Source: Todiramphus chloris collaris (taxonomy: Eukaryota; Chordata; Aves; Coraciiformes; Alcedinidae). From it: a stretch of 64,000 bases of DNA. Positions 22,006-33,364 of this stretch are shown here, in pieces. Numbering within the stretch: the stretch's first letter is position 1; the number at the start of each line of letters is the position of its first letter. The translations under genes were made by a program, and so were the position numbers. Where the stretch lies: contig JANVCC010009895.1 of NCBI GenBank assembly GCA_025345505.1, forward strand, positions 901,145 to 965,144, given 5' to 3'. The notes under the pieces are model-generated. The model did not search any database, was not told where the DNA came from, and saw nothing but the letters and a program-made list of their open reading frames with translations.

Positions 22006-22920
22006 TCAGATACTTATGTAATGCCTCCGCCCCCCGCAGTATGTTTTCCTATGTTCTGCCATCACCATAGCCCATAACAGTGTCAGTGGTACTATTATTT
22101 TACCTTGTGAAGTCTTTACACATTTACCCTTTTCCATGTTCCCACCTAGATCCACAATTAATTTCTGATCTTCCTTTGAATACCTTGTCTCACAATCAAT
22201 TTGTATTTTACCGTCTGGGATCAAGAATTGCACCTCTGCTTTACCAGCCCCGGCCACTCTTTTTGCCATTGAGTTGCCCAGATCTTGTCCAGTTGTTCCT
22301 TTCTGGTGAGCTTTACAGTGCATAATGGCCACCTTCTCTGGTAACTGAACTGCTTCCAGGAGTTTAAGAATTTCTTTAGCATGCTTTATATGCTTTCCCT
22401 GGGTAGACAAAAGTCCCCTCTCCTTCCAGATTGCTCCATGGGCATGTACTACCCCAAATGCATATTTAGAGTCCGTCCAAATATTAATCCTTTTTCCTTT
22501 TGCCAAGCCCAGTGCTCGAGCTAAGGCTGTTATTTCTGCCTTTTGTGCTGAGCTGTCTGGAGCGAGACCTCTGGACTCTATTACCTGAACTGTAGTGGTT
22601 ACTGAATATCCTGCTTTGCAGGTGCCTTGTTGAACAAGGCTGGTTCCGTTTGTGTACCAGGAGTCTACAGCATCTTCTAGTGGCTCCTCTTTCCAGTGTG
22701 GTTGTCTGGAATATCCTGCCTCAATGGTCTCCAGGCAATTATGTATCACTGGATCCCCAGGGGTCCTGCTGAGAAAAGATGTTGGTTTGACAATGTTAGT
22801 AACCACTATCTCCACATCATCCTGTTCCACCAGAATGGCCTGGTACCTAAGGAATATCTGCGGTGATAACCAGTGTCCCCCCTTCACCTCCAATACTGTA
22901 GATACAGTGTGGGAGACCAA
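22006..22920 (-). pseudogene. pol: Gamma-type RNase H and RT connection (copy 2)
   Basis: 304 codons open. RNase H acidic residues: TNGTS carries Asn in place of the first catalytic Asp found in copy 1 (YTDGTS), while Glu in KAEITAL and Asp in WTDSKYAF remain. The copy-1 segment ADRE with the last Asp is deleted here by nine bases (NSMAKRVAG). So this frame is long but catalytically dead. Confidence 0.88.
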
Positions 22921-24130
22921 TACTGTAATCCTCTGTCCCCGTGTGAACTTTCATGCTTCCTGGATGTTAAGCACTACTGCATCTACTGCTCTTAAACAAC
23001 TAGGCCATCCTTTACTAACTTCATCAAGTTGTTTAGAGAAATAGGCCACTGCCCTTCGGTACAATCCCAGATTTTGGGCCAGAATTCCCAAGGCTATTCC
23101 GTGTATTCATAAGAGAATAACCAGAAGGGTTTGGTGGTGTCTGGTTGCTTTTTCAACTGATGAAATGCTTGCTCAGCCTCCTCATCCCAAATGAGGCTCT
23201 TTGAATTTGTTTTTAAAAGTTCATAAAGTGGTTTTACCAAAAGACCATAGTTGTATATCCACAAATGGCACCACCCTGTAGGAAGTTCTTTAGCAGTGTG
23301 TGGTCTGGGGGTCTGGCAAATGGCCTCCTTCCTTGCAGTCCCTAAGGTTCTTTGTCCAGCGGTGATCTCATATCCAAGGTAGGTTACTTGCTGCTGAGCC
23401 ACCTGGGCTTTCTGGGGGGAGACTCGATAACCATTTAGTCCAAGAAAATTCATCAAACTGACTGTCCATCCCATATACATGTCCCTTGTTTCAGTGGCTA
23501 CTAATAAGTTGTCCACATATTGCAATACCACCCCTATTCCAGGTGGATGTTCGCATCATTGCAGGTCTTTGGCTAGTTGGTTCTCAGAAAGAGTGGGGCT
23601 GTTCTGAAATCCCTGTGGCAATACTGTCCATGTGAGTTGTGTTCTTCTTCCAGAATCTGAGTTTTCCCACTCAAAGGCAAACAAGGGCTGACTCTCCAAA
23701 CTCAGGGGCAAGCAAAAGAAGGCATCCTTCAGATCCAATACGGTAAACCAAGCCAATTCGGATATTAATTTAGTTAATAATATATATGGATTTGCCACTA
23801 CTGGATATAATTCCTCAGTTATCCTATTGCTGGCTCTCAGATCGTGCACTATCCTGTAACTCCTGTCTGGTTTCTTAACCAGCAGGATAGGAGTGTTATA
23901 TTCTGATTCACACTCTGTTAGCTTTTATTTCCTCAGGTACCCCATCTTTGATGGGGGTGCTAATGAGAGCCAAGCTTAGGAATTTACTCAACTGTTCATT
24001 CCCTACTTTAAATTCTAGTTTTCCTTTTTCAAATTTTACCTCTGCTCCCAAGTGCTACTTTAGCCAGTGGCTCCCTTTACCGTTACAAAGTCATCATCTA
24101 GGGGTGTCAAGGCTTGATTTAAAGCTGAAT
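22921..24130 (-). pseudogene. pol: Gamma-type RT and protease remnants (copy 2)
   Basis: RT palm at 23094-23531 with the active-site box YVDN instead of YVDD; fingers and upstream region at 23556-23849 (LKDAFFCLPL, VLPQGFQNSP) are better kept than in copy 1. The junction near 23930 lacks the protease-RT linker present in copy 1 (4085-4180). Protease C-terminal residues continue to about 24130. Several stops separate the pieces. Confidence 0.86.
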
Positions 24131-24525
24131 AATGTTGCTCCTGTATCAATTAAAAATTCCATGTCTTTTTGTTGTTCCCCTAACCTTATTTTAACCAGTG
24201 GATCCGCTGGGGTAGGTTCCCCAGGTCCCCATTAATCTTCTTCAAAATGAGCCTGCATTGTTCCTCTATCTGTCGTCCCGTCCCCCGTCCCCCGTCCCCC
24301 TTCTCTCTGGCATTTATTTTTCCCTTTTCTCTTATAGTGTGCACATGGATCCCTCTGTACAAAATTTCTTCCTTTACCCCGTTCTTTACACCTCCACCCT
24401 CCATTCCATTCCTTCCCTGACCTGTCTGGGTTTGTAATGCTGCTACCGTTGCCATTGCAATAGCTTTTTCCAGACTCCTCCTTTCCCTTTCCTTTCAAAT
24501 GTTTCAACACTTCCCTGTCCTTCTT
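24131..24525 (-). pseudogene. gag: Gamma-type protease start and nucleocapsid (copy 2)
   Basis: The protease active-site codons (IDTGA) are uninterrupted near 24138-24160, the empty site of the copy-1 solo LTR. The nucleocapsid zinc knuckle is damaged: in copy 1 it is complete, but here the region near 24290-24345 has lost the HWRNEC part and carries a short CCCCCGTC repeat. The N-terminal end is cut by the CR1 at 24526. Confidence 0.8.
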
Positions 24526-27480
24526 GTTACCCTGAGGAAGGCCAGTGGTGATGCACTGGGGCACTTCACAGGAGATGAGGGAGTAGCTGGCTTTGTCAGT
24601 GAGAACCCTGGGTGTAATAGCCTAATGCTTGAGGTGCAGGGTGTTGCTATTTTAGATAACCAGAGGGTCTACCACCCTTCAAGGTTGAAAACTATTTACT
24701 CGCCCCCGCACCTGAAATGTTTATACACCAATGCACACAGCATGGGGAATAAACAGGAGGAATTAGAAATCCATGTGCGGACACGGGGTTATGACCTGGT
24801 GGCAATCACAGAGATATGGTGGGACAGCTCACACAACTGGAATGTTTTCATGGATGGCTATGCCCTTTTCAGGAAAGACAGGTCATCAAGGCGAGGTGGT
24901 GGAGTTGCTCTCTATGTGAGGGAGCAACTGGAATGTCTACAGTTCTGTCCAGGGGCGGATGAGGGGCAAGTTGAGAGTCTGTGGGTGCGAATTAAGGGAC
25001 AGGCTGGCATGGATGATACAGTTATGGGTGTCTATTACAGGCCACCTGATCAGGATCAGGAAGCTGACGAGGCCTTCTACAGGCAGCTAACAGCAGCCTC
25101 GCAATGTCAGAACCTGGTTCTCATGGGGGATTTTAACTATCCAGACATTTGCTGGAAAGGCTATTCAGCCAGACAGCCACAGTCCAGGAGGTTCCTCCAG
25201 TGCATTGATGATAACTTCTTGATGCAAATGGTGGAGGAGCCAACTAGGAGGGGAGCAATGCTGGATCTTATTCTCACCAACAAGGAGGGGCTGGTTGAAG
25301 CAGTGAGGGTTGGGGGCAGCCTTGGCCTTAGTGATCATGAGATGGTGGAGTTCATGATCTTGTCTGGCAGGAACAGGATGTCAAGTAGGACCAAAACTCT
25401 GGATTTCAGGAGGGCCGACTTTGGCCTTTTCAGAAAATTGCTGGGTGAAATCTCATGGGACAGGTTACTAGAGGGCAGAGGGGCTAATGATAGTTGGTTA
25501 ATATTTAAGGACCTCTTCTTCCAAGCTCAGGGCCAGTGCATCCCAGCAGGTGGGAAATCGAGAAAGAGAGCCAGGAGACCTGCATGGTTAAGTAAGGAAC
25601 TACAAAGTAGACTTAAGAGGAAGAAGAGGGTCTACAGCTCATGGAAAGAGGGGCTGGCTACCTGGGAGGAGTATAGGACTGTTTTTAGAGAATGTAGAGA
25701 GGCAACTAGGAAGGCTAAGGCCTTGCTGGAACTCAACCTTGCAAGGGAGGTCAAGGGTAACAAAAAGGGCTTCTTCAAATATATTGCAGGAAAAGCTAAG
25801 GCTAGAGGCAACGTAGGCCTTCTGCTGAATGAGACAGGTGCCCTGGTGACAGATGACACAAAGAAGGCAGAGTTATTAAATGCCTTCTTTGTCTCTGTCT
25901 ATACTGCTGAAGACTGTCCTCAAGAGCTCCTAGCACCTGAGGCACCAGAGGAGAGCATGACTAAGGACTCTTCCCTGGTTGATGAGGACTGGGTTAAAGA
26001 GCAGCTGAGTAATCTGGACATCCATAAGTCCATGCGTCCTGACGGCATGCATCCAAGGGTGCTGAGGGACCTGGCACAGGTCATTGCCAGACCACTCTCC
26101 ATTATCTCTAGTAAGTCATGGCACACAGGAGAGGTGCCTGGGGACTGAAGGAGGGCAAACATCACCCCAATCTTCAAAAGGGGCAAGAAGGAGGACCCTG
26201 GTAACTATAGACTGATCAGCCTCACCTCCATCCCTGGAAAGATAATAGAGCAACTTATCCTTGACACTATCCTTAGGCATGTCAAGGACAAGAGGGTCAT
26301 CAGGAGCAATCAACACGGTTTTTTCAAGGGGAGGTCATGTTTGACCAACCTGATAACCTTTTACAAGGACATAACCAGGTGGATAGATGATGGTAGAGCA
26401 GCGGATGTGGTTTTTCTTGATTTCTCTAAGGCATTTGACATTGTCTCCCACAGCATCCTTCTTGCTAAACTGAGACAGTGTGGTCTGCTTGATCAGGTAG
26501 TGAGGTGGATTGGGAATTGGTTGAAAGAAAGAAGCCAGAGAACTGTGGTCAATGGGATGGAGTCCAGCTGGAGGCCTGTAACCAGTAGGGTTCCACAGGG
26601 GTCGGTGCTAGGACCGGTTCTGTTTAACTTGTTTATCAATGACCTGGATGAGGGCACAGAGAGCACTGTCAGCAAGTTTGCTGATGATACCAAGCTGGGT
26701 GGAGTGTCCGACACCCCAGCAGGCTGTGCTGCCATTCAGCGAGACCTGGACAGGCTGGAGGGTTGGGCAGGAAGAAATTTGATGAAATTCAATAAGGGCA
26801 AGTGCAGAGTCCTGCACCTGGGAAGGAACAACCCCAGGTATCAGTATAGGTTGGGGACTGAGCTGTTGGAAGACAGTAAAGGGGAAAAGGACCTGGGGGT
26901 CCTGGTTGATGGGAGGCTGACCATGAGCCATCAGTGTGCTCTTGTGGCCATGAGGGCCAATGCCATCCTGGGGTGTATTAGAAGGGGTGTAGCTAGTAGG
27001 TCGAGAGAGGTTCTCCTGCCCCTCTACTCTGCCCTAGTGAGGCCACATCTGGAATACTGTGTCCAGTTCTGGGCCCCCCAGTTTATGAAGGACATGGAAC
27101 TGCTGGAGAGGGTCCAGCGCAGGGCTACAAAGATGATTAAGGGAGTGGAACATCTCTCTTATGAGGATAGACTGAGGGAGCTGGAGCTTTTTAGCTTAGA
27201 GAAAAGAAGACTAAGGGGTGATTTAATCAATGTTTTTAAATATATGAAGGGTGAGTGTCGGGAAGATGGAGCCCGGCTCTTCTCGGTGATGCCCGATGAT
27301 AGGACAAGGGGTAATGGGTTGAAGCTGAGGCACAGGAAGTTTCATGTAAACATAAGGAAAAATTTTTTCACAGTGAGGGTGACGGAACACTGGAACAGGC
27401 TGCCCGGGGGGGTTGTGGAGTCTCCCTCTCTGGAGATATTCAAGACATGCCTGGACGCATTCCTGTGTGACCTGGTCTAG
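24526..27480 (+). pseudogene. CR1 ORF2 (endonuclease-RT), one internal stop
   Basis: About 985 codons in one frame from the left insertion border to TAG 27480, about the expected length of avian CR1 ORF2. The sole disruption is TGA at 26146-26148 where other CR1s have Trp in the [10 protein letters not shown] motif. The N-terminal 50-60 codons are unlike other copies in this window and may be 5' leader, so the real start is uncertain. RT box FADDTKLG is intact. Without the stop this would be a full retrotransposase reading frame, but I make no claim of activity. Confidence 0.85.
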
Positions 27481-27569
27481 GTGATCCTGCTCTGGCAGGG
27501 GAGTTGGACTAGATGATCTCTCGAGGTCCCTTCCAGCCCTTGACATTCTATGATTGTATGATTCTATGA
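24526..27569 (+). mobile_element. CR1 LINE, nearly open ORF2
   Basis: Endonuclease and RT in a single frame. It starts about 24700 with the endonuclease (KCLYTNAHSMGNKQEELE), with GGGVALYVRE, GDFNYPDICW and SDHEMVEF catalytic-type motifs, then RT ([29 protein letters not shown] at about 26677-26688, [11 protein letters not shown]) and ends at TAG 27478-27480. The only break I see is one nonsense codon, TGG to TGA at 26146-26148. The tail has the 8-base repeat at 27540-27569. Flanks share TTCTT (24521-24525 and 27570-27574), possibly a short target duplication. CR1 ORF2 makes the enzyme that nicks DNA and copies the RNA into the genome. Confidence 0.94.
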
Positions 27570-27574
27570 TTCTT

Positions 27575-27608
27575 ACAATCCTTTTCCAAAGCCAAAACTA
27601 AGGGGTCT
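27575..27608 (-). pseudogene. gag: Gamma-type gag capsid end (copy 2)
   Basis: Short capsid C-terminal remainder (LVLALEKD on the minus strand), the counterpart of 5265-5295 in copy 1, stranded between the CR1 and the LTR at 27609. Confidence 0.6.
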
Positions 27609-28056
27609 TGTGGAGGCACATTTAATCTTGTTATAGTTGAATTGAAACCAACTGAGTCCAAAAGGGATTTCATCAAATATTTATTAAAAAAAAAAAAAAA
27701 AAAGCAGCGCTGGGCGGTCGGGGATTCTCAGCTCCACCAACGGCTTGCAAATTCAAGCAAGTTAAGCAGCCCTTTTTATCTTCTCTGAGATGTCTTTGGT
27801 ACGCCCCTCTACTTCTTCCATGATCGTGGTGTCTTCATGTCCAGACTTGTTTCAGGTAATCCCGATAAGACGTCCGTTGCAAAATCAGCTTTAGGCAACC
27901 CACCCTTACATGGTTGGTTAGCTTAAGATAGTACATTCCGATACCACTGTGGTTACGCTTCTCAACATTCACACAGGAAGTTCTACTGTAAGACTGTTCC
28001 TCTTGCTTAACTCATTTGATTATCAAATTACTCTTAGTTACATATTACAATTCACA
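27609..28056 (-). repeat. Unclassified LTR insertion in gamma gag
   Basis: TG...CA ends on the minus strand (starts TGTGAATTG at 28056, ends CCTCCACA). A poly(A) signal AATAAA on the minus strand lies at about 27679-27684, next to an 18-base T-run. It sits exactly at the matrix-to-capsid-end junction that exists without it in copy 1 (near 5290). I find no target duplication and no second copy in the window, so the family is unknown. Confidence 0.5.
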
Positions 28057-28390
28057 TTTCCTCTGCCGCTCGGGATGATTTCTAACTCAGAAAAACATAT
28101 CTGCATATATTACTTCATCCCATTTCTCATTTTCCCCCAAAATCACCATCAGCTCCACCAAGGCATTACAATTCAAGGCACCTCCTGGCAGCCACCCCAG
28201 CCCCCCTCCCACTCAATCCATACAGTAGCCATACATCGGTACAATATCCCTCAGCCTTTCTAGGGCTCAAGTTCCCTCCTCGTTGACCTCCCAGCTGCCT
28301 CCAATGTGCGAAAATGAACCCTAAGGGGGTTTTACCATGGATCTCCTGACTCTGTCCCCCACCCATTGGAATGTTTATGAAATCCCACAC
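28057..28390 (-). pseudogene. gag: Gamma-type gag matrix piece (copy 2)
   Basis: Best-kept matrix start: KTPLGFIFAHWRQLGG, then KAEGYCTDVW and WLLYGLSG, the pattern of gammaretroviral matrix. It shows frame damage around GAGVAARRCLEL. Capsid sequence is missing on the downstream side, as in copy 1. Confidence 0.72.
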
Positions 28391-28609
28391 CTCTTACAAT
28401 AACAACAGGTAACAAGACACAACCAAATTAACCCAATCACAACATAAACCAAAAAAAGGTCCTCATACCAAATCACCTGAAACTAGCCCTGAATTTACAT
28501 GTATATTATCATACAATTCCAGGGCAAGTCTTAAAAGTTCTCAGTTCTGTGCAAATTCAGAACCCATCAAAAATACCACAAACAAAACACACTGAACACA
28601 ATAATACAC
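28391..28609 (-). other. Gamma leader, part 1 (copy 2)
   Basis: Untranslated leader matching 6572-6790 of copy 1, with a CTTACAATAACAA start. It is interrupted by the solo LTR at 28610 and resumes at 29408. No protein frame. Confidence 0.7.
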
Positions 28610-29407
28610 TGTCACGGTTTAGGGTCAGGGCACCCCTTAGACCTATAACAGACACTCTCTGTTAATCCCCCTCCCTCCCCAAAGTGGAAGAGAAAGGGAA
28701 TAAGGGAGAGAGACTTAGCGATTAGAAAAGGAAACTAGAAAAGCTTTAATGAAAATGAAATTAATAATTATAATATATACAAATATATACAAAACTAGTA
28801 TTGAACCCAACCCCCCTGATGGGAATTCCATCACCGTCACAACTGATGCTGTGGAGCAGGCACCGGGGGAGTCCCAGACTGGGCCCCGCAGCAGACGGGA
28901 GCTGTGTTTGGGAGCTGGATTCTGGTACTGGGTTCAGGAAGACGCAGACCGGATCGAAGGCAGAATGGACAGAGCCCTCCTTGGGTGCTCCAAGGAAGGA
29001 ACCGAAAGAGGACCCGAGCCAAGCCAAGCAAAAGCTGGCAAAGCAGTCCAAAAGGGGAGAAGAAGAGCCCAGAGACCCTTCGGATCCCTCAGCTCTATAC
29101 CGTATATGACGTATATGGGATGTAATACCTCGTTGGTCAGTTTAGAGTCACCCATCCTGCCAACTCCTCCCTGCAGGTGCAGCCTTTCACTTTATGCACC
29201 CCCAATGTGGTACAAAAGACCCAGCAGTGGCCTTGGTCTGCATACCAATCCTTGGTAGTAACTCTAAACATGAGGTGTTATCACTGCTGGAAGCAGACAC
29301 TATCTGTGAAAACAGGCTGCTAACTTCAAAAAGTGCAGTTAGAAGAACCAAGCTGAAAAGTAAAATTACTGAACAGAATTAGTTCTGTTCTCACTCAAAC
29401 CAGGACA
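28610..29407 (-). mobile_element. Solo LTR, ERVL-B family (798 bp)
   Basis: On the minus strand it starts TGTCCTGGTTTGAG and ends ACCGTGACA. A perfect 5-bp duplication TACAC lies on both sides (28605-28609 and 29408-29412), and the empty site is in gamma copy 1 near 6785. It matches the 5' LTR of ERVL-B (43007-43705), which lacks the first 107 or so bases present here. A poly(A)-type CATTAAA is near 28750. Confidence 0.94.
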
Positions 29408-29777
29408 TACACAAAACAATAACCAGACACTAAATTGATTCAACGGGGTCTTGTATCCCTATTTTGCTTTTCTTTTATCCAATTTATAACCCCAAATTTA
29501 GCAGAAATCAAACCCCCTTCCATTCCAGCTGATCCTCAGATAGCAGAGGGGCTGGGGGCGGCTGGGCTTGATTTCTGATACACAGCGGATAACAAGACAC
29601 AATTCACTCAACCGGTTATTCTTGTTTGCTTTTGTTGTTTTTCTTCCTGGGAATCACTAACAGATTACAATCACTTCTTCATTCTTCTCCTGACGTGCAC
29701 CTTGCAGGACAGAGGAACCGCAGATCGGAACTCCACACTCACTTCACAGCTGCACTATGTATGCAACACACAGACCA
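29408..29777 (-). other. Gamma leader, part 2 (copy 2)
   Basis: Matches 6786-7149 of copy 1, including one copy of the GGAACTCCRCACTC-containing unit (about 29700-29735). It stops where the CR1 at 29778 begins; primer site and 5' LTR are lost. Confidence 0.75.
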
Positions 29778-29985
29778 CTTAGAATCATAGAATCATAGAA
29801 TTGTCAGGGTTGGAAGGGACCTTAAAGATCATCTAGTTACAACCCCCCTACTAGAGCAGGTTCCTCAGATCCCCATCCAGCCTTGTCTTAAAAACTTCCA
29901 AGGATGGGGCTTCCACCACCTCTCTGGGTAAACTGTTCCAGTGTGTCACCACCCTCATGGGGAAGAAATTCTTCCTAATGTCTTA
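29778..29985 (-). mobile_element. CR1 fragment, 3' end
   Basis: Reversed CR1 3' end: AGAATCATAGAATCATAG tail, GGTTGGAAGGGACCTTAAAG, then the C-terminal RT codons ([18 protein letters not shown] region on the minus strand). About 208 bp; 5' truncated. Confidence 0.9.
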
Positions 29986-30250
29986 ACCTGAATCAACCTA
30001 TCAGATAGAGACTTTTCAAACTGATAGTGTTTAACTTGTAAACCCGTGAACGTGAACTGAGAGGGAAGAGAGCCGTTAAAAATGGGCCATCCAAGAAGAC
30101 CATTGATGTAGTCAGCGTCGAAACACAAGAAGGCAACCAATGATCTCACAGATACAGGAAGACTAAAATCAACTTCACCGAGCCTGACGAGGGGACTTCT
30201 GGTTTGACACAGCAAGGGTCAGACGGTGAATATTCTGACCAGGAGCAGGA
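29986..30250 (+). other. Unassigned, probably ERVL-A gag end
   Basis: No protein frame seen, but its end (GAATAGAGGATCCCTGCCTCCAGCCAGG) matches the gag-protease border of ERVL-B at 46000-46035. Likely a decayed gag remainder. Confidence 0.4.
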
Positions 30251-30310
30251 ATAGAGGATCCCTGCCTCCAGCCAGGTGGAGGAAAGGGACAACTGGATTT
30301 ACTGGACTGT

Positions 30311-33300
30311 GTGGATCCGATGGCCTGGCACATCAGATCACAGAGGTACAAGGCCTTGGTTGATACAGGTGCGCAGTGCACATTAATGCCATCAAAATAC
30401 AGAGGATCTGAGACCATAAGTATTTCTGGGGTGACAGGGGGATCCCAGCAGATGACAGTATTGGAGGCTGAAGTGAGCCTGACTGGTAAGGAGTGGTATA
30501 AACACCCCATTGTGACTGGCCCAGAGGCCCCATGCATCATTGGCATAGATTATATCAGGAGAGGTTATGTCAAGGATCCAAAAGGATACCGGTGGGCTTT
30601 TGGTGTTACTGCCTTGGAGGTGGAGGGAAGTGAACAGTTGTCCACCTTGCCAGGTCTCTCAGAGAACCCTTCTATAGTGGGGCTGATGAAGGTTGAAGAG
30701 CAGCTGGTACCAGTGGCTATGACGACGGTGCATAGGTGGCAATATCTCACCAACAGAGATTCCCTGATCCCTATCCAGGAATTGATTCATCAGCTGGAGA
30801 GCCAGGGCGTGATCAACAAAACTCATTCACCTTTCAACAGCCCCATATGGCCTGTGCAAAAGTCAAATGGAGAATGGCGATTGACAGTGGACTATCGTGG
30901 TCTGAATGAAGTTACACCAATGCTGAGTGCTGCTGTGCCAGACATGCTGGACCTTCAGTATGAGCTGGAGTCCAAGGCAGCCAAGTGGTACGCCACGATT
31001 GACATTTCTAATGCGTTTTTCTCCATTCCCATAGCACCAGAGTGCAGGCCACAGTTTGCCTTCACCTGGAGGGGAGTCCAGTACACCTGGAATCAATTGC
31101 CCCAGGGGTGGAAACACAGCCCCATCATCTGCCACAGACTGATCCATACTGCACTGGAGGAAGGTGGGGCTCCAGAGCACCTCCAGTACATTGATGACAT
31201 CATCGTATGGGGCAACACAGAAGAAGAAGTTTTCAAGAAAGGGAAGAAAATAATTGAAATCCTCCTGGAGGCCGGTTTTGCTATAAAGTGAAGCAAGGTG
31301 AAGGGGCCTGCGCAGGAAATCCAGTTCCTTGGAATAAAATGGCAGGATGGGCGTCGACACATCCCAATGGACGTGATCGATAAGATAACAGCAATGTCTC
31401 CACCAACCAACAAAAAGGAGACACAGGCTTTCCTGGGTGCTGTGGGTTTCTGGAGAATGCATATTCCAGATTACATTCTCATTGTGAGCCCACTCTACCA
31501 CATGACCCGGAAGAAAAATGACTTTAACCGGGGCCCTGAACAGCAACAGGCCTTTGAACAAATTAAACAGGAGACTGTGCATGCAGTAGCCCTTAGGCCA
31601 GTCCAGACAGGACCAAATATCAAAAACATACTCTACACCAGAGCCGGGAAGAATGGTCCTACCTGGAGCCTCTGGCAGAGGGCACTCATGCAGACACAAG
31701 GCCAACCTCTGGGTTTTTGGAGTCGAGGATACAGAGGATCTGAGGCCAACTATACTCCAACGGAAAAGGAGATACTGGCAGCATATGAAGGAGTTCGAGC
31801 TGCCTCAGAAGTGATCAGAATGGAAGCACAGCTCCTCCTGGCACCCCGGCTGCCAGTGCTAGGATGGATGTTCAAAGGGAGAGTCTCATCTACACACCAT
31901 GCAACTGATGCCACATGGAGCAAGTGGATTGCACTGATAAAGCAACAGGCTCAAATAGGGAACCCCAGTCGCCCAGGGATCCTGGAAGTGATCATGAACT
32001 TGCTAGAAGGCAAGGATTTAGGGATGTCGCCAGAGGAAGAGGTGAAACGTTCTGAGGAGGCCCCACCATACAACACATTATCAGATGATGAAAAGCAATA
32101 CGCCCTGTTCACTGATGGGTCTTGTCGCATTGTGGGAAAACATGGACAGTAGAAGGCTGCTGTGTGGAGTCCCCTACGAGAAGTCATTGGAGTTGCTGAA
32201 GGACGAGGTGAATCGAGTCAGTTTTCAGAAGTGAAAGCCATCCAACTAGCCCTAGATATTGCTGAACGAGAAAAGTGGCCAGTGCTCTACCTCTATAGTG
32301 ACTCCTGGATGGTGGCAAACGCCCTGTGGGGGTGGTTGCAGCAGTGGAAACGGAGCAACTGGCAGCACAAAGGCAAACCCATCTGGGCTGCTGGGCTGTG
32401 GCAAGACATTGCTGCTCGGGTAGAGAACCTGGTGGTGAAGGTGCGCCACGTGGATGCCCATGTACTGTGATGGGCCCATGATACCTTGGGTCATCAAGGA
32501 AGAGATGCAACCTATAGATGGGCTCAAGATCAAGGGGTTGACCTGACCATGGAGGCTATCACAGAGGTCATCCACAAATGTGAAACATGTGCTGCAATCA
32601 AACAAGCGAAGAGGTTAAAGCCCCAGTGGTATGGGGGACTTTGGCTAAAATAGAAATATGGAGAAGCCTGGCAGGTTGACTACATCACTCTCCCACAAAC
32701 CCGCCAAGGTAAGCGCCACGTACTTACAATGGTGGAAGCAACCACTGGGTGGCTGGAAACGTACCCGGTGCCCCATGCCACTGCCCGGAACACCATCCTG
32801 GGCCTTGAAAAGCAGATTTTGTGTCAGCATGGTACTGCGAAAAGAATTGAATCAGACAATGGAACTCATTTCCAAAATAGCCTCCTGGATGCCTGGGCCA
32901 TGGAGCAGGGCAGTGAGTGGGTGTATCACATCCCTTATCATGCACAAGCCTCTGGGAAGATTGAAAGGTACAATGGGCTGTTAAAAAACACATTAAAAGC
33001 ATTAGGGGGTGGGACCTTTAAACAATGGGACAAACATCTAGCAAAGGCCACCTGGTTAGTTAACACCAGAGGATCTGTTAGCCGTCCTGGCCCTGCCCAA
33101 ACAAAACCCCTGCCTGTTGTGGGAGGAGATAAGGTCCCTGTAGTGCACACCGGGAGGTGGTTGGGGAAGGCAGTGTGGATAGCTCGACCCTTGGGAAAAG
33201 GCAAACCCATTCGTGTTATTGTCTTTGCTCAAGGACCTGGATATACCTGGTGGGTAATGCAGGAGGATGGTGAGACCCGGTGTGTATGTACCTCAAGGAG

Positions 33301-33364
33301 ATTTGACCTTGGCAGAAAGATAATCTGGAATGTGAGTTGTATGTTGCAGGAAATGATGCTGTAG
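30311..33364 (+). pseudogene. pol: ERVL-A protease-pol, one frame with four stops
   Basis: About 1,018 codons in a single frame. Protease: YKALVDTGAQCTLMPS with the catalytic DTG at 30360-30368, and CIIGIDY. RT: SPIWPVQKSNGEWRLTVDYR, LPQGWKHSP, YIDDIIVWG near 31189-31200. RNase H: FTDGSC near 32110, ENVSEVKAIQLAL-like and DSWMVANAL. Integrase: HHCC zinc region, WQVDYITLP, ESDNGTHFQ, GKIERYNGLLK near 32955. Stops: TGA 31289-31291, TAG 32150-32152, TGA 32468-32470, TAG 32651-32653. There are no frameshifts, which is rare among the elements in this window. About 110 bases seen in ERVL-D (near 63780-63890) are missing at about 32466, between RNase H and integrase. The gene is dead as read. Confidence 0.92.

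Larger units (their letters stand above)
19319..29777 (-). mobile_element. Gammaretrovirus-like provirus, copy 2
   Basis: Same gene order as copy 1, minus strand, from env (19319) back to the leader (29777). Neither of its own LTRs is present: the env side is cut by the beta fragment and the leader side is cut by a CR1 at 29778. Insertions unique to this copy are a beta solo LTR (19662-20012), a gamma solo LTR (20714-21298), a CR1 (24526-27569), an unclassified LTR (27609-28056) and an 798-bp solo LTR (28610-29407). Copies 1 and 2 are closely similar, so they come from one family or an old duplication. Confidence 0.9.

Noticed and set aside
30863..31705. Minus-strand 280-codon open stretch
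   Set aside because: Antisense of ERVL-A RT, which has clear RT motifs in the plus frame.
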